A stretch of DNA of 6,258 nt from Spirochaetia bacterium (GTDB lineage Bacteria; Spirochaetota; Spirochaetia; Treponematales; Breznakiellaceae): NCBI GenBank assembly GCA_025997715.1, contig BNUY01000158.1, positions 1 through 6,258 of the forward strand, given 5' to 3'. Below, in pieces: positions 1-5,648 of the stretch. Positions within the stretch are counted from its first letter, which is position 1. Each line of letters begins with the position of its first letter. The position numbers and the translations under genes are program-made. Under the pieces are notes generated by a model that did not search any database, was not told the DNA's origin, and worked only from the letters and a program-made list of their open reading frames with translations.

Positions 1-58
1 TTGTCGCTTTTGCGGTTAAAAATTCTTCTCTGTCTTTTTAAATTAAAGGAAGTGCAGC

Positions 59-136
59 ATGATTAAGTCGATACACGACACAATAAAAAAGGTTCTTGTC
101 CTTGGTTCAGGGGGCTTGAAGATTGGCAGGATTTAA
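59..136 (+). pseudogene. carB: Truncated 5' end of carB (carbamoyl-phosphate synthase large subunit)
   Basis: The ATG at 59 is preceded by AAAGGA (45-50) at good spacing. It opens a 25-codon frame containing KKVLVLGSGGLKIG, the start of the first ATP-grasp/pre-ATP-grasp domain of CarB. In many bacteria this continues as QAGEFDYSGSQ, and intact CarB is about 1,070 residues. CarB makes carbamoyl phosphate from bicarbonate, ammonia and ATP for pyrimidine and arginine synthesis. Here the similarity stops after the G of codon 23 (125-127). The frame then reads Arg-Ile and hits TAA at 134-136, so nothing functional can be made. The break falls at GGCAGG, where GGCCAGG would be expected, and this may be microhomology at a join. 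The 58 bases upstream look like an ordinary leader, and I see no confident promoter there. The family call rests on only about 14 residues. Confidence 0.62.
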
Positions 137-467
137 TGACTGGCTAAAGAAATGGAGCGGTATTATTATATTAATTGCTGCGGTGATTATTGCCCTTAGC
201 AATATCCTGGGCTTTACCAGGGCGCTTAAAGACCTTGTCCTTTCTGATGTATATGATTCCCTTTACAAGATAGAGAATAATGACTTAAAGCACATTGACT
301 TATCCCTGGAGTACTTGAAAAGGGGCAATGTCCTGAACTTGAATATTCAGGTTGGCGCTGTCACCAAAGAGGATGCCCTGGCAAAGATGCTTGAAATTGA
401 ACGATGGTATAGTCAGGAGCTGGAAGATTTACGAAAGATTCCTATGGACAGAAAAAAAGCGAAATAA
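123..467 (+). CDS. Small single-pass membrane protein of unknown function
   Basis: This is a 114-residue frame with a hydrophobic segment at about residues 14-32 (rich in Ile, Leu, Val and Ala). A soluble, charged C-terminal domain follows, ending in a basic tail (DRKKAK). A short cytoplasmic N-terminus carrying two Lys-Trp pairs precedes the membrane segment, so the tail may lie outside or inside depending on topology. I recognise no family; size and layout resemble small accessory proteins of mobile regions. The start is uncertain. TTG at 123 is the only candidate before the membrane segment and has GGGGG at 110-114, but both lie inside the carB remnant. An in-frame TGA at 117-119 closes the frame upstream. 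The gene may therefore be missing its real N-terminus at the same junction that cut carB. Local composition is AT-rich compared with ileS. The stop is TAA at 465-467. Confidence 0.55.
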   Translation: MAGFNDWLKKWSGIIILIAAVIIALSNILGFTRALKDLVLSDVYDSLYKIENNDLKHIDLSLEYLKRGNVLNLNIQVGAVTKEDALAKMLEIERWYSQELEDLRKIPMDRKKAK

Positions 468-488
468 AGTGATTTTTGTTTAGATGTA

Positions 489-517
489 TTGCATTTGCTT
501 GCGGTTTGCTGTATATT
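489..517 (+). promoter_or_regulatory. Candidate sigma-70-type promoter of dinJ-yafQ
   Basis: TTGCAT (489-494) and TATATT (512-517) are separated by 17 bases, the ideal spacing, and lie just upstream of the dinJ ribosome binding site. The core contains four TTGC tetramers, at 489, 495, 499 and 506. They could serve as an operator for the ribbon-helix-helix antitoxin, which in DinJ-YafQ systems represses its own promoter. The operator role is inference; the spacing and boxes are seen directly. Confidence 0.5.
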
Positions 518-523
518 CTTAAC

Positions 524-528
524 AGGAG
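524..528 (+). promoter_or_regulatory. Ribosome binding site fixing the dinJ start
   Basis: AGGAG lies 7 bases before the ATG at 536. This favours that start over an in-frame TTG at 476, which would add 20 residues translated across the promoter and has no ribosome binding site. Confidence 0.75.
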
Positions 529-535
529 CTTAAGG

Positions 536-817
536 ATGCCAAAAACCGCGAATGTATATTTACGATTAGACCCCCAGGTTAAAGCCGATGTGGAAACCAT
601 TTATTCCCGGTACGGGATGAGTATTACCGAGGCAATCACTATTTTTCTCTATCAGACGAGAAATGTCGGCGGCCTCCCCTTCGATCTGCGTCCGGAGACA
701 CCGAACAGCACAACTCTGGCGGCTATGCAGGAAATCGACGACATGATAAACGGAACGAAACCCCGGCATGGCCCTTTTAAGAACGCGGATGATTTTTTAC
801 AGGATTTGAAAAACTAA
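536..817 (+). CDS. dinJ: Antitoxin DinJ/RelB family
   Basis: This 93-residue antitoxin should bind and neutralise the YafQ toxin encoded just downstream, and repress the operon. Residues 5-45 form the ribbon-helix-helix DNA-binding part, with a strand around NVYLRLD followed by two helices including GMSITEAITIFL. The family signature GLPFDLR is at about 46-52. The C-terminal NADDFLQDLK matches the KDADDLFDKL end of E. coli DinJ, the part that wraps the toxin. Length is normal (E. coli DinJ is 86 residues). Its TAA overlaps the toxin ATG by one base (TAATG), which implies translational coupling. Such antitoxins are normally degraded by Lon or Clp proteases under stress; this is known of the family and not seen here. 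Base composition is more AT-rich than ileS, consistent with acquisition by transfer. Confidence 0.9.
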   Translation: MPKTANVYLRLDPQVKADVETIYSRYGMSITEAITIFLYQTRNVGGLPFDLRPETPNSTTLAAMQEIDDMINGTKPRHGPFKNADDFLQDLKN

Positions 818-1089
818 TGCTGATTCCCGAGTATGCAGGACAATTTAAACGGGAATACAAATTGGCAATTAAGCGGGGGCTTGATATAGCATTAATAGAT
901 AGCGTTATGACTGATCTAATTAATGAAATACCTCTGGATGAAAAATATAAAGACCATGCTTTGACCGGCAATTTAAAGGACTATCGGGAATGTCATATAA
1001 AACCCGATTGGCTTCTGAAATATCGAATTACGGATGGCGGTATCTATTTTTCGCGTACCGGTACCCATTCAGATATATTCACCAGCTGA
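817..1089 (+). CDS. yafQ: mRNA interferase toxin YafQ (RelE/ParE superfamily)
   Basis: This 90-residue ribosome-dependent endoribonuclease toxin belongs to the YafQ branch, which in E. coli cuts translated mRNA at in-frame AAA lysine codons followed by A or G. The protein aligns along its whole length with E. coli YafQ: YKDHALTG, YRECHIKPDWLLKY and FSRTGTHSDIF correspond to YKDHPLQG, YRDAHVEPDWILIY and FERTGTHAALF. The residues matching the catalytic set are all present: H47, H60, D64, W65, H84 and F88. The toxin therefore looks intact and active. It starts at the A of the dinJ stop overlap. Its stop is 67 bases before the ileS start with no visible terminator, so read-through into ileS is possible. 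Hand counts give 35% GC at 841-900 and 32% at 901-960, well below ileS. Confidence 0.93.
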   Translation: MLIPEYAGQFKREYKLAIKRGLDIALIDSVMTDLINEIPLDEKYKDHALTGNLKDYRECHIKPDWLLKYRITDGGIYFSRTGTHSDIFTS

Positions 1090-1144
1090 AACCGTCAAAG
1101 CGATACTGGAAAAGCTCCCCCTAAATATGCCATACTACCCCAGT

Positions 1145-1150
1145 GGAGGA
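1145..1150 (+). promoter_or_regulatory. Ribosome binding site fixing the ileS start
   Basis: GGAGGA lies 6 bases before the GTG at 1157. It selects that GTG over the in-frame ATG codons at 1034 (inside yafQ) and 1127, neither of which has a comparable site and both of which would add residues foreign to IleRS. Confidence 0.85.
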
Positions 1151-1156
1151 ATCGCA

Positions 1157-4100
1157 GTGTATCAGCCGGTAGATCCAAAGGTAAGTTTTCCCAAACTGGA
1201 AGAAGAGGTTCTGGCCTTTTGGGAAAAAAACGATATTTTCAAGAAATCCATAGCTCAACGGGAGGGCAAAGCGGAATTTGTCTTCTACGACGGCCCCCCC
1301 TTTGCCACGGGGCTGCCTCATTTCGGCCATTTTGTGCCCAGTACCATCAAGGACATCATCCCCCGGTACCAGGCCATGAAGGGCAAGAAGGTAGAGCGCC
1401 GTTTCGGCTGGGACTGCCACGGGCTGCCGGTGGAAAACCTCATCGAAAAAGAGCTGGGGCTTAATTCCAAGACGGACATCGAAACCTTCGGGGTAGCGGA
1501 ATTTAACGAAGCCTGCCGGGCGTCGGTGCTGCGCTACGTCAATGAGTGGCGGCAGGTGATCACCCGCCTGGGCCGCTGGGTGGATTTTGACAACGACTAC
1601 AAGACCATGGACCCGGATTATATGGAAACCATCTGGTGGGTGATGAAAACCCTTTGGGACAAGGGCCTGCTCTACGAGGGCCACTACATCCTGCCCTACT
1701 GCCCCCGCTGTTCCACGGTGCTCTCCAACCACGAGCTCAACCTGGGCGGCTATAAGGATGTCCACGACCCGGCGATCACCATCCGCTTTAAGGTGACGGG
1801 CCTTGTTCCCGGCAGCCGCGCCGCAGAAACGGTGCCTGGCACCGATTCCACCTACCTCCTGGCCTGGACCACCACCCCCTGGACCCTGCCCTCAAACCTT
1901 GCCCTGACCCTTGGCCCGGACATCGACTACGTGCTGGTCCAGGATGGGGAGGCCCGGTACATTTTGGCGGAAGCCCGGTTGGAAGCCTACTACAAGGAGC
2001 CCTCGGACTACACAATCCTCTGGAAGATGAAGGGCGCGGACCTCACCGGCATACAATACGAACCCCTGTTTCCATACTTTAAGGATGCGGCAAACGCTTT
2101 CCGCACCTATTCCGGGGACTTTGTCTCTACATCCGACGGTACCGGCATCGTCCACACCGCGCCGGGCTTTGGCGAGGATGATGCGCGGGTGCTCAAGGGT
2201 ACCGGGGTTCCGGTAATTTGCCCCATCGATGCGGAGTGCAGGTTTACTGCGGAGGTGCCCGACTACCAGGGCCTCTTCGTGAAGGACGCCGACAAACCCA
2301 TCCTGGACCGGCTCAAGGCGGAGGGGAAGCTGGTGAAGCGGGAGCAGATACTCCACGCCTATCCCCACTGCTGGCGCTGCGGTCATCCGCTTATCTACCG
2401 GGCGGTGGGTTCCTGGTTTGTCAATGTTGAAAAAATTAAGCAGGATATGCTGGACGCCAACAATCAGATTTACTGGGTGCCGGAACATATCAAGGCGGGC
2501 CGCTTTGGGAAGTGGCTGGAGGGCGCACGGGACTGGGCCATAAGCCGGAACCGCTACTGGGGAAACCCCCTGCCCATCTGGAAATGCCCGGACTGCGGCA
2601 AGACTATTTGTGTGGGGAGCCGGAAGGAACTCAAGGAGCTTTCCGGTGTGGAAGCCACAGACTTACATAAACACTTTGTTGACAAGATTACTATTCCCTG
2701 CGCGTGTGGCGGGACCATGCACAGGATTCCTGAAGTGCTGGACTGCTGGTTTGAGTCCGGCGCCATGCCCTACGGACAGAATCACTATCCCTACGAGAAC
2801 AAGGAATTTTTTGACAGCCATTTCCCCGCGGACTTTATCAACGAAGGCCTGGACCAGACCCGTGGCTGGTTTTACACCCTCACCATCCTTGCGGCGGCGC
2901 TCTTCAAAAAGCCGGCCTTTAAGAATTGTGTGGTCTCAGGATTAGTGCTGGCGTCAGACGGCAAGAAGATGAGCAAGAGCCTCAAAAACTACACCGACCC
3001 CATGGAGGTGGTGAACTCCTTCGGCGCAGACGCCCTGCGGCTTTTCCTGATCCACTCCAGCGTTGTCAAGGCCGACGACCTCCGCTACAGTGACGAGGGA
3101 GTGCGGGATGTGATGAAGAGCATCCTTATCCCCCTGTGGAACGCCTACAGTTTTTATGTGACCTATGCCAACATCGACAAGGCCGGCCCAAAGGGCGCGC
3201 CGGATAATCCCGCCAATCCCCTGGATAAGTGGATACTCTCTGCGGCGGAATCCCTGGCGGAAAAGGTGGGACTTGCCCTTGACGCCTACGACCTCACCCG
3301 TGCGGTGGACCCCATTCTGGAGTTCATTGACCAGCTCAACAACTGGTACATCCGCCGTTCCCGCCGCCGCTTCTGGCGCAGCGAGAACGATACCGACAAA
3401 ACCGAAGCCTACGGCGCACTCTACGACGCCCTGAAAACCCTCATCACCGTTGCTGCGCCCTTCATGCCCTTCACCACCGACGCTATCTGGCGGAACCTCC
3501 GTCTTGACAGTGAAAAAGAATCGGTGCACCTTTGCAACTTCCCCGTACCCAGAACGGTGCGGCGGGACCGGGAGCTTGAGTTTAAAATGGCGGCGGTACA
3601 GCATGCGGTGAGTATGGGCCGTTCCCTTCGTTCCAAATACGACCTCAAGGTGCGCCAGCCCCTTAAAACCGTGGAACTGGTTACCCGGAACCTGGACGAA
3701 AAAAAGGTGCTTCTTGAGATGGAAGATATCATCCGGGAGGAACTCAATGTAAAGTCTGTCGTCTTCCGGGATAACGAGGAGGACCTGGTGGAATACCAGG
3801 CCAAGGCCAATTTCCGTGTCCTCGGCAAGGAGTTGGGGAAGGATATGAAGGCCGCCGCCGCCCGGATAGAGGCCTTGAGCCAGTCCGAGATACAGGGCCT
3901 TCTGGAAGGGGCGGTCCTGTCCATCGAAGCGGACGGCCGTTCCGTTGATATCACGGCGGAGAAGCTCGACATACGGCGTATCGAAAAGGCCAAGCTCCGG
4001 GTCCTGAACGAGGGGACCCTCACGGTGGGTCTGGACACGGAGGTCACCGAGGAACTCTCCCGTGAAGGGGATGTGCGGGACCTGGTTAGGGGGGTTCAAA

Positions 4101-4327
4101 ATCTCAGAAAAGATACGGGGCTTGAGGTAACGGATCGCATTACCCTTAGGCTTTTTGGCAGTGACCGGCTAAGAGAAGCATGGGAAGCATTTGCCGATTA
4201 TGTGGCCGCCGAAACCCTGGCAACATCAATGGAGTGGGGCAGTGCCGATGGCCAGACCCCTATTGACACCGGGGAAGGCGGATCCGGCAGATCCGAGCAG
4301 TGGCTGGTTAGTTTGAGCAAGGTGTAG
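1157..4327 (+). CDS. ileS: Isoleucyl-tRNA synthetase, eukaryote-like (type II)
   Basis: This 1056-residue cytoplasmic class I synthetase charges tRNA-Ile with isoleucine using ATP. The first ATP motif is HFGH at 55-58, and the second is KMSKS at 604-608. Between them the CP1 editing domain, which removes mischarged valine, carries WTTTPWTLPSN at 237-247 and HTAPGFGEDD at 333-342. Other family landmarks are CPRC (182-185), CWRCGHP (405-411), a likely zinc site C477/C480/C515/C517, and GLDQTRGW (564-571). The anticodon-binding domain begins around NNWYIRRSRRRFW at 728. The C-terminal part has REGDVRDLV (969-977) and NLRKDTGLEVTDRI, typical of the long type II enzymes of eukaryotes, spirochetes and chlamydiae. 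It is complete, and 1056 residues is normal for type II. The lipoprotein gene follows after 14 bases. I see no T-box leader in the 67 bases after yafQ. Confidence 0.97.
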   Translation: MYQPVDPKVSFPKLEEEVLAFWEKNDIFKKSIAQREGKAEFVFYDGPPFATGLPHFGHFVPSTIKDIIPRYQAMKGKKVERRFGWDCHGLPVENLIEKELGLNSKTDIETFGVAEFNEACRASVLRYVNEWRQVITRLGRWVDFDNDYKTMDPDYMETIWWVMKTLWDKGLLYEGHYILPYCPRCSTVLSNHELNLGGYKDVHDPAITIRFKVTGLVPGSRAAETVPGTDSTYLLAWTTTPWTLPSNLALTLGPDIDYVLVQDGEARYILAEARLEAYYKEPSDYTILWKMKGADLTGIQYEPLFPYFKDAANAFRTYSGDFVSTSDGTGIVHTAPGFGEDDARVLKGTGVPVICPIDAECRFTAEVPDYQGLFVKDADKPILDRLKAEGKLVKREQILHAYPHCWRCGHPLIYRAVGSWFVNVEKIKQDMLDANNQIYWVPEHIKAGRFGKWLEGARDWAISRNRYWGNPLPIWKCPDCGKTICVGSRKELKELSGVEATDLHKHFVDKITIPCACGGTMHRIPEVLDCWFESGAMPYGQNHYPYENKEFFDSHFPADFINEGLDQTRGWFYTLTILAAALFKKPAFKNCVVSGLVLASDGKKMSKSLKNYTDPMEVVNSFGADALRLFLIHSSVVKADDLRYSDEGVRDVMKSILIPLWNAYSFYVTYANIDKAGPKGAPDNPANPLDKWILSAAESLAEKVGLALDAYDLTRAVDPILEFIDQLNNWYIRRSRRRFWRSENDTDKTEAYGALYDALKTLITVAAPFMPFTTDAIWRNLRLDSEKESVHLCNFPVPRTVRRDRELEFKMAAVQHAVSMGRSLRSKYDLKVRQPLKTVELVTRNLDEKKVLLEMEDIIREELNVKSVVFRDNEEDLVEYQAKANFRVLGKELGKDMKAAAARIEALSQSEIQGLLEGAVLSIEADGRSVDITAEKLDIRRIEKAKLRVLNEGTLTVGLDTEVTEELSREGDVRDLVRGVQNLRKDTGLEVTDRITLRLFGSDRLREAWEAFADYVAAETLATSMEWGSADGQTPIDTGEGGSGRSEQWLVSLSKV

Positions 4328-4341
4328 GGAAGGGTGTATAC

Positions 4342-5340
4342 GTGCAACAGTATAGGATTAGGAAAAACCGCAAAGTTTCCGCAAAGAACACAAAGGTAAT
4401 AAAATTTATCGTTTCTTTGCGAACTTTGCGTTTCCTTTGCGTACTTTGCGGTTTTTCTTTTCTCCTCTCTTCCTGCGCCTCTGCGCCCCGGGTGAATGTC
4501 CCGGCGGCTTCGGGGGGGGAATTCGCCGCCCTGGCGCCGGGGGCACAGGTGTATTTTTACGCCGATGTTACACGCGCCCTGCCCATTCTGGCCCAGGTTT
4601 CCCTAAGGAATGTTAATATGAAGCAGACCCTGGGTCTTCTGGAAAAGGTTGATTTCCTTTCCGGGGCCGTATATCCCAAGGGGCAGACCCGGAATATGCT
4701 GTTCCATGCCTGGCGGCGAAGGGGCCGGATACCCGGCGGTGGGCTGCTGGCCTTGAGTCATCAATGGAAAAAGACCGCTTCCTCGACCGGCGCGTACTAT
4801 TGGCATTCCTCCGCGTACGGTCTTTCGGTGTCCATACAAAAAACGCAGGTCTTTGTTTCCGATGGAGACCCCTTCATTGATGGTCCGCCAATCACGGCGC
4901 CGGAAAAGCTGGCGGAACTTCGTCAGGCCGAAGGTTTGCCGGAGCTGGTATCGGGGTGGCTGGAAAACGCCGGGATCCCGGTTAACAATTTTCTTTCCAC
5001 CCTTGGTTTGCCCCTCCGTATTCCCCTGGAACGGATTCTGTTTGCGATCCATGAGCGTGCAGGCCCGGTGAACCAAGGTTCATTGTACGAAGCATCTCTG
5101 CGGATAGAAACCCAAAATGCAAGCCAGGCCAGGGCATTGACATCCATCCTGGGGCTTATCCGGGGCATTACGGAGGGTGCCGCTCCCGGTGCGGACCAGG
5201 ATTTCCTTGGGATCCTCCGGCCGCTTCTGGCGAATCCCCCTGAGCAGGACGGTTCGGATTTACTTATCCGTACCGGCCCCCTGAGCGCCGAAGCAATCGC
5301 GTTGCTGTTAAACCGTTTTGTGGGTTTCCAGGATAAATAA
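4342..5340 (+). CDS. Predicted lipoprotein of unknown function
   Basis: This 332-residue protein starts at GTG 4342, with AAGGG (4330-4334) 7 bases upstream, partly overlapping the end of ileS. Residues 7-30 are basic, 31-42 are hydrophobic, and LSSC at 42-45 is a good lipobox. Cleavage would leave lipid-modified Cys45 and a mature protein of 288 residues on the periplasmic or outer face of a membrane. The mature part opens with a Ser/Ala/Pro linker and then LAPGAQVYFYADV (64-76). I recognise no enzyme motif. Unusually, codons 8-38, most of the signal peptide, are read through the palindromic CTTTGCG repeat at 4363-4456. The native start may have been displaced by that element. A TTG at codon 26 (4417) is an alternative start but has no ribosome binding site. 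It is probably co-transcribed with ileS unless the repeat hairpin terminates the message. Confidence 0.75.
   Translation: MQQYRIRKNRKVSAKNTKVIKFIVSLRTLRFLCVLCGFSFLLSSCASAPRVNVPAASGGEFAALAPGAQVYFYADVTRALPILAQVSLRNVNMKQTLGLLEKVDFLSGAVYPKGQTRNMLFHAWRRRGRIPGGGLLALSHQWKKTASSTGAYYWHSSAYGLSVSIQKTQVFVSDGDPFIDGPPITAPEKLAELRQAEGLPELVSGWLENAGIPVNNFLSTLGLPLRIPLERILFAIHERAGPVNQGSLYEASLRIETQNASQARALTSILGLIRGITEGAAPGADQDFLGILRPLLANPPEQDGSDLLIRTGPLSAEAIALLLNRFVGFQDK
4363..4456 (+). repeat. Palindromic CGCAAAG/CTTTGCG repeat element inside a coding region
   Basis: The ends are a perfect 14-base inverted repeat, AAAAACCGCAAAGT (4363-4376) and ACTTTGCGGTTTTT (4443-4456). The left arm has CGCAAAG at 4369 and 4380 and a degenerate CACAAAG at 4389. 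The right arm has CTTTGCG at 4415, 4424, 4435 and 4444, with steps of 9, 11 and 9 bases. The arms also match in register 4379-4396 against 4434-4451 (16 of 18). Elements built from this heptamer are dispersed in many bacterial genomes, usually between genes; this is from general knowledge and copy number cannot be judged here. It would fold into a long hairpin ending in a T-rich run. Confidence 0.85.
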
Positions 5341-5350
5341 ATGCCGGGAG

Positions 5351-5379
5351 TTGCCCACTTTACGGCGTTATGGTATATT
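5351..5379 (+). promoter_or_regulatory. Candidate promoter upstream of fmdB
   Basis: TTGCCC (5351-5356) and TATATT (5374-5379) are separated by 17 bases and followed by AAGGA (5387-5391) and a GTG start at 5400. The leader would be only about 14 bases. Boxes and spacing resemble the candidate promoter in front of dinJ. A TATTAT at 5376-5381 is an alternative -10. Confidence 0.5.
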
Positions 5380-5399
5380 ATACGTGAAGGAAACAAAAA

Positions 5400-5490
5400 G
5401 TGCCCACCTATGAATACGAATGTAAGACCTGCGGCCATTCTTTTGAAGCGTTTCAAAGCATGGCCGATGATCCTCTAAAGATATGCCCCC
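5400..5490 (+). pseudogene. fmdB: 5' fragment of FmdB-family zinc-ribbon gene, broken after codon 30
   Basis: The GTG at 5400 has AAGGA 8 bases upstream and begins MPTYEYECKTCGHSFE, the hallmark N-terminus of the FmdB regulatory/zinc-ribbon family. It shows C8-x2-C11 and C29, but the fourth ligand C32 is lost because the gene departs from its sequence at 5490/5491. The frame stays open by chance to a stop at 5625-5627, giving 75 codons, of which those after residue 30 have no FmdB character. The missing remainder lies on the minus strand at 5987-6258. The shared 57 bases (5434-5490) are identical. Joined, the two give a 101-residue protein of normal FmdB length. The gene is probably intact in the living genome and split only by the rearrangement or join seen here. 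Confidence 0.85.
5434..5490 (+). repeat. Left arm of 57-base perfect inverted repeat
   Basis: This segment inside fmdB is identical to the reverse complement of 6202-6258. It runs from GCCATTC to the fifth C after ATATG; the next base differs (C at 5491 against A). The arms enclose 711 bases. Their outer limit cannot be seen because the right arm ends at the last base of the window. Confidence 0.97.
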
Positions 5491-5608
5491 CGGTGCAAGC
5501 AACCTGTTTTCAATCACCGCCATGGAACTGCTTGACCTTATGCCCAACCCGTCTAAAGGCTGTCTCGTCGGTGTTCACGGCGATGAATACCTCAACGAAC
5601 TGGAATGA
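5491..5608 (+). pseudogene. Orphan 3' end of an unidentified gene
   Basis: From the fmdB breakpoint a new frame (codons from 5492) reads 38 residues to TGA at 5606-5608, including SITAMELLDLMPNPSKG and CLVGVHGDEYLNELE. The sequence is protein-like and ends naturally just before a short AT-rich gap that faces the minus-strand zinc-ribbon gene, so it is probably the C-terminus of a convergent neighbour. In the same frame the preceding fmdB segment contains TGA at 5444 and 5468, so the rest of this gene is not in the window. An ATG at 5483 could give a 41-residue peptide but has no ribosome binding site. I cannot assign a family; a loose likeness to the end of phosphofructokinases is too weak to use. 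Confidence 0.5.
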
Positions 5609-5620
5609 AGGTCCCTTGAT

Positions 5621-5648
5621 AAAGTAGTTTTTTGCGCTTACTTTTTTT
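5621..5648. terminator. Weak possible bidirectional terminator between convergent ends
   Basis: AAAGTA (5621-5626) can pair with TACTTT (5639-5644), with T runs at 5628-5633 and 5642-5648. The stem is short and made mostly of A-T pairs. Position between the orphan gene end and the zinc-ribbon gene end supports the role more than the structure does. Confidence 0.22.

Noticed and set aside
1..66. 3' tail of a gene upstream of carB
   Set aside because: Two frames are open from base 1 (ending at 39-41 and 64-66), but both are too short and unlike CarA or any other protein I know.
476..535. N-terminal extension of dinJ from TTG 476
   Set aside because: It runs through the candidate promoter and ribosome binding site, and family members start at the equivalent of ATG 536.
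1034..1156. N-terminal extension of ileS overlapping yafQ
   Set aside because: The 41 extra codons are partly yafQ read in another frame, are not like IleRS, and lack a ribosome binding site, whereas GTG 1157 has GGAGGA.
1090..1156. T-box or other leader controlling ileS
   Set aside because: Only 67 bases are available; no T-box consensus, stem or terminator is visible.
2954..4099. Long antisense open frame (381 codons) inside ileS
   Set aside because: It lies wholly opposite conserved IleRS coding sequence, has no ribosome binding site or recognisable domain, and is expected from GC-rich codon bias on the other strand. The same applies to the other frames inside ileS (for example 1121-1765, 1892-2488 and 3421-4047).
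4369..4450. CRISPR-like array from repeated CTTTGCG units
   Set aside because: Units are only 7 bases at 9-11 base steps with opposite orientations in the two arms, so it is a palindromic element without spacers.
4923..5456. 177-codon minus-strand frame opposite the lipoprotein
   Set aside because: It crosses the candidate fmdB promoter, the lipoprotein end and the start of fmdB, with no ribosome binding site or family resemblance. The smaller antisense frame at 4603-5076 is rejected for the same lack of support.
5492..5608. Phosphofructokinase C-terminus
   Set aside because: Only a loose likeness (hydrophobic AxELL helix then VGVxGD) with no diagnostic residues; too little sequence to assign.
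5400..5627. Complete 75-residue zinc-ribbon gene
   Set aside because: Only the first 30 codons are FmdB; the rest is another gene read out of frame after the breakpoint, and the fourth zinc ligand is missing.
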